Assembly: GCA_020061105.1 (NCBI GenBank)
Contig: JAGUYW010000066.1
Span: 1 to 32,564 of the forward strand
Direction of reading: 5' to 3'
DNA from: Anaerolineales bacterium
GTDB lineage: Bacteria > Chloroflexota > Anaerolineae > Anaerolineales > UBA4823
DNA: 32,564 nt
Position 1 is the stretch's first letter. Every line of letters starts with the position of its first letter. Below, one piece after another: positions 8,133-16,372 of this stretch. A model generated the notes under the pieces. That model was given only the letters and a program-made list of their open reading frames with translations. It did no database searches and had not been told where the DNA came from. Both the position numbers and the translations under genes were made by a program.

Positions 8133-9269
8133 ATGAACGATTTTTTTAGCGCTACTAAAGCCGCGCCTTCTTTATCGTATGCCCTGCTAGCGTTGCTGAG
8201 CCTGTTGTTGGGGGTGATGTTATTCGGCGGATTGCTCAACCGCTTGTTGAACTTCTTTCACGACAAGATGAACAAACGCCTGGTCGGGCTGCTTTTGCTG
8301 CTGTTCTTTATGTTATTGTTTGGTGGGCTTGGGCTGGCGTTGGCGCCGGCGTTGGGATTGGTTGTCGCAGCGTTTGTTCTGGCAGCCGGTTTTGGATTGG
8401 CGGCGCTGGGCGAAGGGCGGCATTGGGCGGTGCGCCGGAAAATGCGAGCGGAAGCGCCAACTGAGCGGCGTGGAATCAAGTCTGGTTGGCTACGCCCGGT
8501 AACGACCACCGATTTGCAAATCTTGAATTACCGGGTGGGCCTGGCGGGGTGGCAAGGGAAGCCTTTCCGGGTTGTGCACTTGAGCGACCTGCATTTTCAT
8601 GAGAAGATCGCCTTTAAATATTATCAGAGCGCTATTGAACATGCCAACCAGGCTGAACCCGACTTGATCTTCATAACTGGCGACTTTCTGGATGATCTTT
8701 CCGTCTTACCGAAGTTGGGCGAGCTGCTGCGAGGGCTGCGCAGCCGGTGGGGCGTTTTTGGCGTTTTAGGCAACCATGATTACTGGTCAGATCCACGGCA
8801 GGTGACTGAAATCGCCCAGGCGAATGGCGTGCAAATGCTTGGGCAGGGCTGGCGACGGGTTGATACAAATGGCGGTCACGAACTGGTTTTATTGGGCTGC
8901 GAAGCGCCGTGGTCGCGCAAGCGCTGCGATCTGACTGTGTTACCCGAAAGCGGATTGCGCATAGCTTTGAGCCATTCTCCGGATTATGTTTATCAGTTCA
9001 ACCAGGCTGGCGTGCAGGCGGTTTTTGCTGGACATACTCATGCCGGGCAATTTCACCTGCCTGGTTTTGGGCCGTTGCTGATGCCCTCCCGCTATGGGCG
9101 CCGTTTTTATGGCGGGAAGAAAAACCCTGGTCACTTTAACATCAACGGAACGCACCTGTTCATCTCGTCTGGGTTAGGTTGCGCCAAGCCGACGCTGCGA
9201 TTGTACTGTCCCCCGGATCTTGCGATTATTGATTTTCTCCCTGCTCTTCCTGCAAACAATTACGAATAA
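8133..9269 (+). CDS. Membrane-anchored metallophosphoesterase (YkuE/YaeI-like)
   Basis: A 378-residue calcineurin-type phosphoesterase. The first ~95 residues hold three hydrophobic segments, so the catalytic domain (about 143-375) is tethered to the membrane. Dinuclear metal-site motifs appear in the standard order: SDLHFH (D152, H154), GDFLDD (D184), GNHDYW (N214, H215), SHSPD (H281) and GHTHAGQ (H301, H303). This arrangement matches YkuE/YaeI-type enzymes, some of which act on lipid or nucleotide pyrophosphates; the substrate here is unknown. GAAGG lies just before the ATG. The gene follows the secernin-like gene by 26 bases and may be cotranscribed. Its last 44 bases overlap the 3' end of tlyA on the other strand. 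Confidence 0.87.
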   Translation: MNDFFSATKAAPSLSYALLALLSLLLGVMLFGGLLNRLLNFFHDKMNKRLVGLLLLLFFMLLFGGLGLALAPALGLVVAAFVLAAGFGLAALGEGRHWAVRRKMRAEAPTERRGIKSGWLRPVTTTDLQILNYRVGLAGWQGKPFRVVHLSDLHFHEKIAFKYYQSAIEHANQAEPDLIFITGDFLDDLSVLPKLGELLRGLRSRWGVFGVLGNHDYWSDPRQVTEIAQANGVQMLGQGWRRVDTNGGHELVLLGCEAPWSRKRCDLTVLPESGLRIALSHSPDYVYQFNQAGVQAVFAGHTHAGQFHLPGFGPLLMPSRYGRRFYGGKKNPGHFNINGTHLFISSGLGCAKPTLRLYCPPDLAIIDFLPALPANNYE

Positions 9270-10035
9270 GCTCTGCCAGGCGCTCGCTTTGGTCAGGAAT
9301 GCTGCCGGGCGCGCCCAGCCAGGCCAGGAATTCGGTGTTGCCTTTAGGGCCGAGCAGAGGCGAACGCAGCAGTCCGGCGATGGAGAAACCGCTTTGGCTG
9401 GCGAAACTTAACACTTCTTGCAGCACCTGAGCGTGTACGGCAGGATCGCGCACCACGCCATCGCCGCGCCCAACCACGGCGCGCCCGGCCTCGAACTGCG
9501 GCTTGATCAGGGCGATCACCTGACCGCCGGCGCCCAGCCAACCCAGCGCAACCGGCAGCAGCAGCTTGAGGGAGATAAACGAGGCGTCTATTGTGACCAG
9601 GTCGAGGGGTTCGGGCAGCGCTTCCAGATAGCGAGCGTTGGTCTCTTCCATGACGACCACCCGGTTATCCTGGCGTAGTTTCCAGTGCAAAATGCCCTTA
9701 CCGACATCAATGGCGTAGACTTTGCGAGCGCCGCGCTGCAGCAGGCAATCGGTGAAGCCCCCGGTAGATGCGCCAAGATCGGCGCAAACTTTGTCTTGCG
9801 GGTTAATTGCGAATTGGTCCAGGGCAGCCGCCAATTTCTCGCCGCCCCGTGAGACATATGGCGGTCCGAGATCGACCGCCAGGCCGACGCTGCCTGATAC
9901 CAGGCTGCCGGGTTTGAGGGCTACCTGCCCATCGATGCGCACCTGACCAGCCATCACCAGGCGCTGCGCCAGGCTGCGCGAGTCTGCCAGGCCGCGCTCA
10001 ACGAGCAGCACATCCAGGCGTTTTTTCTGAATCAT
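9226..10035 (-). CDS. tlyA: TlyA-family rRNA (cytidine-2'-O)-methyltransferase
   Basis: A 269-residue two-domain protein: an N-terminal S4 RNA-binding domain (about 5-60: KRLDVLLVERGLADSR...RLVMAGQVRIDG) and an FtsJ-like SAM methyltransferase domain (about 60-255). The conserved PYVSRGGEKLAAAL segment, the SAM loop DLGASTGGFTDCLL (from D86), and residues matching the FtsJ catalytic set (K67, D150 in TIDASFISL, K178 and E182 in LIKPQFEAGR) are all present. Characterised TlyA enzymes 2'-O-methylate 23S rRNA C1920, and some also 16S C1409; older databases call the family hemolysin A. There is no ribosome-binding site, but an extended -10 element sits 6 bases before the ATG. The stop region overlaps the phosphoesterase gene convergently. 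Confidence 0.92.
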   Translation of the reverse strand: MIQKKRLDVLLVERGLADSRSLAQRLVMAGQVRIDGQVALKPGSLVSGSVGLAVDLGPPYVSRGGEKLAAALDQFAINPQDKVCADLGASTGGFTDCLLQRGARKVYAIDVGKGILHWKLRQDNRVVVMEETNARYLEALPEPLDLVTIDASFISLKLLLPVALGWLGAGGQVIALIKPQFEAGRAVVGRGDGVVRDPAVHAQVLQEVLSFASQSGFSIAGLLRSPLLGPKGNTEFLAWLGAPGSIPDQSERLAELIRNCLQEEQGENQ

Positions 10036-10041
10036 GTAGAG

Positions 10042-10050
10042 ATTGTATCA
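10042..10050 (-). promoter_or_regulatory. Extended -10 promoter giving a probably leaderless tlyA mRNA
   Basis: On the minus strand the bases read TGATACAAT, an extended -10 (TGnTACAAT). Six bases then separate the hexamer from the ATG at 10035, so transcription should begin at or within a base or two of the start codon. No convincing -35 is seen, as is usual with extended -10 promoters. Confidence 0.5.
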
Positions 10051-10082
10051 TGATGGGACGACGAAGCAGATGACCATCTGGT

Positions 10083-11090
10083 TTACACACAAGAGGTCAG
10101 CCGTTTTTTCGAAATCTCCTTGTACCGGAGACTGAAACCAGAGGGGTGCAAGTGCTCTTCTTCTCCAGGAGAAAATTCCAATTCTTGAGGTTGTAGTTCA
10201 ACGTGAGCGGGTTTTGGGAGCACCTCCAAGCGTCCCACGATGATCTCTTTACCTTCCGAAAGATTTCCCAAGTAGATGATGGGGCTGCACATCGGATCGA
10301 GAAAAACTTTGCGATGACGCGTGATCCGCAGCGATAAAAAATCGTAATCCGCCAGATCAGACCAGGTGCGCGGTTCGTAGGGATGCTTGAATTCACCAGA
10401 GTCTGGATCTTGTCGCCATTTTTCAAGCCAGGCGCGGTTGGTCAATGCGATTGCGTTGGTGAAGATGTTCTTTTTTGGATCCTTGATCAACTCTGACAGT
10501 CCATAGGGTTTGATATCTCCCAGGGTCGGGCGCAGCGCTTCGTAGCGCCACAATCGCCCGCCCACCCGGTGATAAGGCACGCTGAGCGAAGGCAGTTCAC
10601 CGCATTCTGACAGCGCCAGGTCGACCAATTTTGCTATGTCGCCAATGCCTTTCCGATCGACAAAGATCTGCCAATGGGTGATAAAACCGGCTTTTCTGGC
10701 GCGCCGGGTGGCTTGCAGGATGGATTCGAAAGAGCCTGGGCGGCGCGTAAACCAATCATGGTGTTGCCTTGGGCCATGCAAAGTGAAAGCCAGGGTGTGA
10801 AAGCCCATCCACTGCATTTTCTGCATGACCTGGTCAGCATCATCCCTCTGCGCCAGCCCACAACCGTTGGTTACCAACCAACCGCCATGCTCGCCGGCGA
10901 TATCTGGTGCGTAGATTTCCGGAAAATGGGGATGGATCGTTGGCTCGAAACGAATGGTGAGCGGCCCCCATTGCTGTTTGATTGCTCGCAGTTCTGAAAG
11001 AGAATAGAATTCGCCCCCAGGCGAGTGTCCATCGGGTGAACAATGGCGACAAGTGTTCGAGCAACCGCAGGCATCGATGTCCATATACAT
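10083..11090 (-). CDS. Radical SAM domain protein of unknown function
   Basis: A 335-residue protein whose radical SAM cluster motif lies almost at the N-terminus: C10-x3-C14-x2-C17 within DACGCSNTCRHC, preceded by an additional C8. These cysteines should bind a [4Fe-4S] cluster that cleaves SAM to the 5'-deoxyadenosyl radical. Later segments fit the partial TIM barrel of the family: GGWLVTNGCGLA, MGFHTLAFTLHGP and FITHWQIFVDRKG. No SPASM-type Cys-rich C-terminal domain is evident, although single cysteines occur in CGELPS, PMCSP and the terminal SCV. GAGG lies before the ATG at 11090. There is no neighbouring precursor peptide or partner that would hint at a substrate. The superfamily call is secure; the reaction is unknown. 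Confidence 0.8.
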   Translation of the reverse strand: MYMDIDACGCSNTCRHCSPDGHSPGGEFYSLSELRAIKQQWGPLTIRFEPTIHPHFPEIYAPDIAGEHGGWLVTNGCGLAQRDDADQVMQKMQWMGFHTLAFTLHGPRQHHDWFTRRPGSFESILQATRRARKAGFITHWQIFVDRKGIGDIAKLVDLALSECGELPSLSVPYHRVGGRLWRYEALRPTLGDIKPYGLSELIKDPKKNIFTNAIALTNRAWLEKWRQDPDSGEFKHPYEPRTWSDLADYDFLSLRITRHRKVFLDPMCSPIIYLGNLSEGKEIIVGRLEVLPKPAHVELQPQELEFSPGEEEHLHPSGFSLRYKEISKKRLTSCV

Positions 11091-11173
11091 TGGGTAACCT
11101 CATTCAAACTCTTCGTCAATTTTACTGCCAGGCGCCCAGTGACGCAAGAACTGCCAGAGAAGGAAATTGATAA

Positions 11174-11202
11174 TTGACTTTGTATATCTAATTAGGTACA
11201 AT
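11174..11202 (+). promoter_or_regulatory. sigma-70-type promoter for the large secreted protein
   Basis: TTGACT (11174-11179), a 17-base spacer, then TACAAT (11197-11202). Each hexamer is one base from consensus and the spacing is optimal. Transcription would start near 11209, leaving a leader of about 145 bases before the ATG at 11354. Confidence 0.65.
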
Positions 11203-11353
11203 ATGGTTATTATGAAAATTATCTTTTTGGGGGGCTAAGAAAGGTAAATATTTTGAATGGGATGCACTTTGAGATAGCATCTGCCATACGAATTGATCGA
11301 TAGTAGCTGAAAGACGAATAGAATAATAATCTGGTTCTGGTTGGAGTTATGAA

Positions 11354-13996
11354 ATGAAGAAAATTCTTGTCATTTTGATTGTCCTGGCGAGTGGGATCGC
11401 GTTGTTAATCCATCCCCCGAAATTACTGCCAGAAAAAGCCATTCGCCAACAGACGCTCCGCCAGAGCTTTGCGCCGGCAGGTGTTAGCGCCAGCCAGTCT
11501 GGCGACATTTCTGTTGGAAGCGACCCGATCTACAATGATCCGGTCACGCCGGTCACGATCGAACTATCAGAAATACCCCCGCATGATGGCAGCCAAAACA
11601 GCCAGTACGAGCGCTGGCAGCGGGGCGAAATCGATCTTGATTATAACGAAGGCATTATCGGCACAGCAGAAATAGCCGAATTGCAGGATCGGGCGATGCG
11701 CTTCTCTCCCAGCGCTGGTATTCAGCAAGCGGAAAGCGGACCTGGATTGCAAGCGCCAACTCTGGGCGTGAACTTTGACAGCCTGGATTATACGGATTGT
11801 TGTGGAGGAGGGGGAGTGACTCCGCCAGACCCGATTCTGGCAGCCGGACCCAACCACCTGATAGCGGTCGTAAACTTAGCATTTGAAATCTACGACAAAA
11901 CCGGCGCGACACTGTTGGGGCCAACGACGCTTTCTTCCTTTTATTCGGCTCTGGGCGGCTCAAATTGTACCGCCGGCGGTCCATTCGACCCGAATGTGCT
12001 ATACGATGAATCGACGGATCGCTGGATGATTGCTGCGGATGGGAGGGGCAACGCTTATTGTGTTGGGGTTTCGCAGACTAATAACCCACTGGGAAATTGG
12101 TATCTTTATGAATTCCCGACCAACGTGAGCGGTTATTTTTTTGATTATCCGCACGCTGGGGTTGGCCAAGATGCGATCTACATGGGTGCGAATATGTTTT
12201 CAGGTTTCAGCTTTGCTGAAAGTCGTATCTGGGCTTTTGATAAAACAGCTATGTATGCCGGCCTACCAACCAGCTCAGTTACATACAGCCTGGGAAATAC
12301 CACCGACACGCCGCAGCCGCTTAATTTGCATGGCTTCAACCAGGGCACCTGGCCAACCAGCGGGCCGCATTATATTCTAACCAGCCGTGACTACAACGGA
12401 AAAACCTATGCCTTGTACTCATGGAATGCGCCATTTGGCGCTAACACGCTGACTCAGGTTGCAGTTCTGGATATTCAAGCTCACCATGGCGTGACGGTGG
12501 GACTGCCCGTGAATGTCGTGCAATCGGGGGGTGGCACAATTCAGGCCAATGATTTCCGCCCGCTCGATTTCGAATACCGCAACGGGCGCGGCTGGACAAC
12601 CATGACGGTATCCTGCAACCCGGGCAGCGGCACCGTGAACTGTATCCAGTGGGCGGAAATTAATTTGAACTCCGCCGCGATTGTGCAGGCGGGGGTTTAT
12701 GCCAGTAATGGCGACCATCGTTTCTTCCCCGATTTGGCAGTCAATCACTGCGGGGATATGGCGCTGGGATATACCAAGTCCAACGCCAGCATCTTCCCGT
12801 CTGTCTGGGCTACTGGACGGCAAAGCGGCGACACCCTGGGAACGCTGCAGGCCGAACTCCAAATCAAAGCCGGGGAAATCAACTACACCGCCTTTGATTC
12901 GCAACCGCGTCGCTGGGGCGATTACACCGAGATGACGATCGACCCAGATGGCAAGACTTTCTGGTATTTGGGTGAGTATAGCAAGAATACCGGCGCCACA
13001 GGCCGGTGGGGTAATTACATCGGCGCGCTCAGTTATCCAGGCTGCTCAACAACACCTCAGGTTTCGTTGCAAATGACCGTTGGGAGTGATCCGGGTGTTT
13101 GTGCGGTAACAGATTCCATCACTGTGCCTTTCGGCAGCAATGCCACCTATTGTTACGAAATCACGAACACTGGGACTGTTCCGGTAAATACCCACACTTT
13201 GGTGGATGACACGCTCGGGAATATACTGAATTCTTTTATCTATACCCTTGCGCCTGGGGCGTCAGCTTTCTTGACTACAACGGCGCCGATCTTTTCTCCG
13301 ACTTACAGCACGGCCAACTGGACGGCCTTCAACGACCCGGTAACGTATATTATCAATAAAAACGCGCCCTACAGTTTCATTGATATCAGCGCTACGGGTA
13401 CGCCATTGAATCTCACTGACGATGGTGAAGCCAATGTCACCCTGCCGTTTGCTTTCACATTTTACGGCGTCACATCCAACCAGATCCGGGTTGGGAATAA
13501 TGGCGGCATTTTGTTCAATGCTACAACAGGCGATGTAGTCTTTACGAATGCAGCGCTTCCCGTTGGAACCCCCCCAATGGCAATCTTCCCATTCTGGGAT
13601 GACTTGGATGAAGAGACAGGTAATGTGTATTATCATACAATGGGCGCCTTACCCAACCGCCAGTTTATCGTTCAGTGGCACCAGCGACCGCACTTTCCAG
13701 GGAGCGCGTTATCCAACCACATTACTTTCCAGGTGATTCTATATGAGAATACGAATGAGATTCTTTTCCAATACGCTGATGTGGATCTTGGCGACCCCCT
13801 CCTGAACTTTGGCGCATCTGCGACGGTAGGGCTCAATAAGAACCTCACCACAGCTGTTCAGTTTCTATTCAATCAAGCCTTGCTCACCAACGGGATGGCT
13901 ATCAAGTGGAGCCCGACTGTTCAGACCAGTGGATCGGATTCTGCCACGGTCAACTTGATGTTGAATACGTTCCTGCCTTTGATCACTAAGCCCTGA
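11354..13996 (+). CDS. Large secreted protein with C-terminal LPLI tail
   Basis: An 880-residue exported protein. The start ATG follows GGAG by 7 bases; the overlapping ATG at 11349 meets a stop at once. Residues 1-~22 form a signal peptide (MKK then a long hydrophobic run). The region ~135-560 opens with a double-cysteine glycine-rich stretch (CCGGGG) and PPDPILAAGPNHLIAV, then has repeated short beta-strand-like segments in the manner of a secreted propeller-type fold; this structural guess is weak. Residues ~569-640 (TYCYEITNTGTVPVNTHTL) resemble DUF11-type surface repeats. Residues ~670-860 (LPFAFTFYG, RVGNNGGILF, FPFWDDLD) resemble domains of bacterial exported proteins. The end is NTFLPLITKP, comparable with the IYLPLILR end of the protein at 1669. 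The function is unknown. Confidence 0.75.
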   Translation: MKKILVILIVLASGIALLIHPPKLLPEKAIRQQTLRQSFAPAGVSASQSGDISVGSDPIYNDPVTPVTIELSEIPPHDGSQNSQYERWQRGEIDLDYNEGIIGTAEIAELQDRAMRFSPSAGIQQAESGPGLQAPTLGVNFDSLDYTDCCGGGGVTPPDPILAAGPNHLIAVVNLAFEIYDKTGATLLGPTTLSSFYSALGGSNCTAGGPFDPNVLYDESTDRWMIAADGRGNAYCVGVSQTNNPLGNWYLYEFPTNVSGYFFDYPHAGVGQDAIYMGANMFSGFSFAESRIWAFDKTAMYAGLPTSSVTYSLGNTTDTPQPLNLHGFNQGTWPTSGPHYILTSRDYNGKTYALYSWNAPFGANTLTQVAVLDIQAHHGVTVGLPVNVVQSGGGTIQANDFRPLDFEYRNGRGWTTMTVSCNPGSGTVNCIQWAEINLNSAAIVQAGVYASNGDHRFFPDLAVNHCGDMALGYTKSNASIFPSVWATGRQSGDTLGTLQAELQIKAGEINYTAFDSQPRRWGDYTEMTIDPDGKTFWYLGEYSKNTGATGRWGNYIGALSYPGCSTTPQVSLQMTVGSDPGVCAVTDSITVPFGSNATYCYEITNTGTVPVNTHTLVDDTLGNILNSFIYTLAPGASAFLTTTAPIFSPTYSTANWTAFNDPVTYIINKNAPYSFIDISATGTPLNLTDDGEANVTLPFAFTFYGVTSNQIRVGNNGGILFNATTGDVVFTNAALPVGTPPMAIFPFWDDLDEETGNVYYHTMGALPNRQFIVQWHQRPHFPGSALSNHITFQVILYENTNEILFQYADVDLGDPLLNFGASATVGLNKNLTTAVQFLFNQALLTNGMAIKWSPTVQTSGSDSATVNLMLNTFLPLITKP

Positions 13997-14007
13997 TAGT
14001 TAGACGT

Positions 14008-14042
14008 AAGCGGCGGGCTGATTACCAGCCCGCCGCTTTTTG
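14008..14042 (+). terminator. Strong Rho-independent terminator
   Basis: A perfect 13-bp stem (14008-14020 with 14026-14038), a 5-base ATTAC loop and a T-run after it (14037-14041, continuing T-rich). It begins 12 bases after the stop of the large secreted protein. On the minus strand it also lies just beyond the lipoprotein gene, but there it lacks a good T-run. Confidence 0.9.
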
Positions 14043-14050
14043 TTGTGTTT

Positions 14051-14542
14051 TTATGGGGCTGGTTTACCATCCTGGCAAAGCACAAAGAGTTTGTTGCGGT
14101 CAGTGTGGTAGAGATATTTTTCTCCACCGTAACCCAGGACGATACGAAAACCCGGGGTGATAACCTCAGAATAAGACATTCCAGACCTCGGGCAGCCCAG
14201 GCTGCTGTCAGGCCACTCTACTTCTTCCACTTCGAATACTTCAATGGCGCTAATGTCCACATCCAGGCGCTGGGCCAGATCCTGGCTGACCTGGTTGACC
14301 AGGTATTTGGCAGGATCGGGGATGCCCGGGCGGGGCGCCTCCTGGGGTTCTCCTGCTGTGGTGGTCGGGAGGGGCGTCAGTTGGCTCAGATCAACGGTTG
14401 CCCCTGGCGCGACCGGAGTGGAAATTGCAGGCGGGGTAGTCGGTTCGAACAACGGGCGATCCGGCTCGGGTTGGGCAGCCGGCGCGCAGGCTGCCAGGAG
14501 CAAGGCCATTCCAAGCGTTACCAGTAAATTTCTAGAGTTCAT
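14051..14542 (-). CDS. Small lipoprotein with conserved WPDSSLGCP domain
   Basis: A 163-residue protein. The N-terminus is a lipoprotein signal peptide with lipobox L16-A17-A18-C19, so mature C19 would be lipidated and membrane-anchored. Residues ~22-75 are a Pro/Thr-rich linker typical of cell-surface lipoproteins. The compact C-terminal domain (~80-160) contains VEWPDSSLGCP, TPGFRIVLGYGG, YLYHTD and LFVLC, a pattern I know from unannotated domains of exported Chloroflexota and cyanobacterial proteins; the two conserved cysteines might form a disulfide. AGGAGAG precedes the ATG at 14542. It is transcribed away from the adjacent ABC importer genes. No function can be assigned. Confidence 0.75.
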   Translation of the reverse strand: MNSRNLLVTLGMALLLAACAPAAQPEPDRPLFEPTTPPAISTPVAPGATVDLSQLTPLPTTTAGEPQEAPRPGIPDPAKYLVNQVSQDLAQRLDVDISAIEVFEVEEVEWPDSSLGCPRSGMSYSEVITPGFRIVLGYGGEKYLYHTDRNKLFVLCQDGKPAP

Positions 14543-14634
14543 TGTTTCTCTCCTGATTCCGGTCTAATTGACTATCGGATTCGATATAATACACCAATCA
14601 TTATACCCATTATCCGCTTATCTGGTGTAAAGGT

Positions 14635-15558
14635 ATGCCTTTTTTTCGTAATCTGCGACAAAAGATCAAAAGAAATTCCCAGCAATCCAGTATTTCACTG
14701 ATACTGGGAGTATATCTTTTAGGTGTTAGCTTGTTGGTATTCTTGCCGGCCGCCTGGTCCTTCGGCTTAGCCTTTTTTCAGTTCGATGGCCTTACGCCAC
14801 CGCGTTGGAATGGCGGCGTAAATTTTATCCTGGCTTACAGCGACCAACTTTTTTCTCTCAGCGTGCGGAATTCACTGGCTTTGATTATCCTGCCTGCGCC
14901 GGTCAGGGTTTTGGGAGCGCTGCTGGCAGCCCGGTTGATGCAGCGGCGTGGGCGATGGATCGGCTGGTTGCGGTCGGCGGTTTTTTTGCCCAGCGCCATC
15001 CCAGTGGCAGCCATGGCGGCGGCCGGGTTATGGATTTTCAACCCGTTGTACGGTCCGGTGAATCTGCTGCTACAACAACTAGGGTTGTCGCCGCCGGCCT
15101 GGTTTGTGGAGCCGTTGTGGGCAAAACCGGCTCTGATCTTGCTGAGTTTCTGGTCAATTGGGGAAGGCTTTTTGGTTTGCCTGGCTGCTTTGCAGGATAT
15201 ACCGTCCGAAATCGATGAAGCCGCCCGGGTAGATGGCGCCGGTTTGGGAAGGATTTTCGTTTCGATTACGCTGCCGGTCGTTGCGCCCACGCTCGCCTTA
15301 CTGGCCTTTCGAGATATGATCCTATCCTTTCATAATTCATTCATCGCCATTTTTTTTACCACCGCAGGTGGACCGTATTACGCCACCTTCACCGTGACGC
15401 AGTTGATTTATGAGCAGGCCTTTGATCTGCTTTCTTTCGGAACAGCCAGTGCTACACTGTGGGCGCTTTACACGCTGAGTGGTCTATTGGTGATTGGTTT
15501 ATATGTAATAATTCGAACCTGGAATATTGGGATAACTGATGAGCCATTCATCCTTTAG
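14635..15558 (+). CDS. Carbohydrate-type ABC transporter permease (MalF/UgpA-like)
   Basis: A 307-residue inner-membrane permease with about six transmembrane segments. The cytoplasmic EAA loop that contacts the ATPase is visible at residues ~193-220: EIDEAARVDGAGLGRIFVSI, followed by the LPVVAP element. This form (DEAARVDGAG) is typical of the CUT1 family, which imports oligosaccharides or glycerol phosphates. It heads a three-gene cluster with a second permease (20-base overlap) and a binding lipoprotein. Only AAAGG, one base from the ATG, is available as a ribosome site, which is close. A TATAAT at 14585-14590 may be the -10 element, though the TTGACT at 14568 is only 11 bases away and cannot pair with it normally. 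Confidence 0.88.
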   Translation: MPFFRNLRQKIKRNSQQSSISLILGVYLLGVSLLVFLPAAWSFGLAFFQFDGLTPPRWNGGVNFILAYSDQLFSLSVRNSLALIILPAPVRVLGALLAARLMQRRGRWIGWLRSAVFLPSAIPVAAMAAAGLWIFNPLYGPVNLLLQQLGLSPPAWFVEPLWAKPALILLSFWSIGEGFLVCLAALQDIPSEIDEAARVDGAGLGRIFVSITLPVVAPTLALLAFRDMILSFHNSFIAIFFTTAGGPYYATFTVTQLIYEQAFDLLSFGTASATLWALYTLSGLLVIGLYVIIRTWNIGITDEPFIL

Positions 15559-16357
15559 GATTGCACTGCGCTTTGCCGGTCGTTTATTGACGGCGTTTTT
15601 TTTCAGCCTGCCGGCGATCTGGATTATTGCTGCGGCTCTCCACCCCCCCGGAACGCCATTGCCGCGCACATTGTGGGTGGCGCCAGATCACGCCTCTCTG
15701 GAGAATTTTGCGCGCCTGGGTGAATATTTCGCCTGGGCTCGCCTGGGGTTCAACAGCCTGTGGATCAGCCTGGTGGGAGTTGGGTTGACGATCGTCAGCG
15801 CTTCTCTGGTGGGTTTTTGTGTCTCCTTGCTGTCCAGACGGTCTCAACAAGGGTGGGTGATCCTGTGGTTGGCCTTGCTGATGATCCCAGAAATAGCATT
15901 GTGGCCGACGCGTTTCGTGCTTTTCAAAAACCTGGGTTGGATTGATAGCCCATTGGCGTTGTTGGCGCCAGCCTGGATCGGGGCCAGTCCGTTTTTTATT
16001 TTGATCTATTACCGGGCTTTCCGGCGTACCCCGCGGGAAATCTTTGACAGCGCTCGCATCGATGGGGCGGGGATCCTTCAATCCTGGCTTTTGGTAGCCT
16101 TACCGGTGACAGCGCCGACCGGAATGGGTATTGGCCTGTTGAGTTTTCTCTTTTTCTGGGGTGACTTTACCAGCCCGATGCTTTACCTGACCAGCGAACG
16201 TTTCGCTACCTTACCGTTGGCGCTGCAAACTTTGCAACAGCTTGCCCGCAGCGATTGGTCATTAATGATGGCGGGCGTAACGATTGTGATGTTCATTCCT
16301 ATGGCGCTCTTCATCGCATTGACGCCATATTTCAACCGGCGTAGTTGGGGTCAGTAG
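15539..16357 (+). CDS. Carbohydrate-type ABC transporter permease (MalG/UgpE-like)
   Basis: A 272-residue permease, the second half of the heterodimeric membrane channel. Its EAA loop is EIFDSARIDGAGILQSWLLV at about residues 168-187, followed by LPVTAP. About six membrane segments are seen, with the last ending near residue 262. The start ATG at 15539 lies inside the previous gene (20-base overlap), implying translational coupling and equal dosage. The conserved Ala of EAA is replaced by FDSAR, a common CUT1 variant. The substrate cannot be inferred from the permeases alone. Confidence 0.88.
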   Translation: MSHSSFRIALRFAGRLLTAFFFSLPAIWIIAAALHPPGTPLPRTLWVAPDHASLENFARLGEYFAWARLGFNSLWISLVGVGLTIVSASLVGFCVSLLSRRSQQGWVILWLALLMIPEIALWPTRFVLFKNLGWIDSPLALLAPAWIGASPFFILIYYRAFRRTPREIFDSARIDGAGILQSWLLVALPVTAPTGMGIGLLSFLFFWGDFTSPMLYLTSERFATLPLALQTLQQLARSDWSLMMAGVTIVMFIPMALFIALTPYFNRRSWGQ

Positions 16358-16372
16358 TTTTTTGGAGTTTCT

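Noticed and set aside
11203-11238. Leader peptide MVIMKIIFLGG
   Set aside because: It begins immediately after the -10 element, before the expected transcription start, and has no ribosome site.
14568-14590. TTGACT/TATAAT pair upstream of the ABC importer
   Set aside because: Only 11 bases separate the hexamers, too short for a normal sigma-70 promoter; only the -10 is worth noting.
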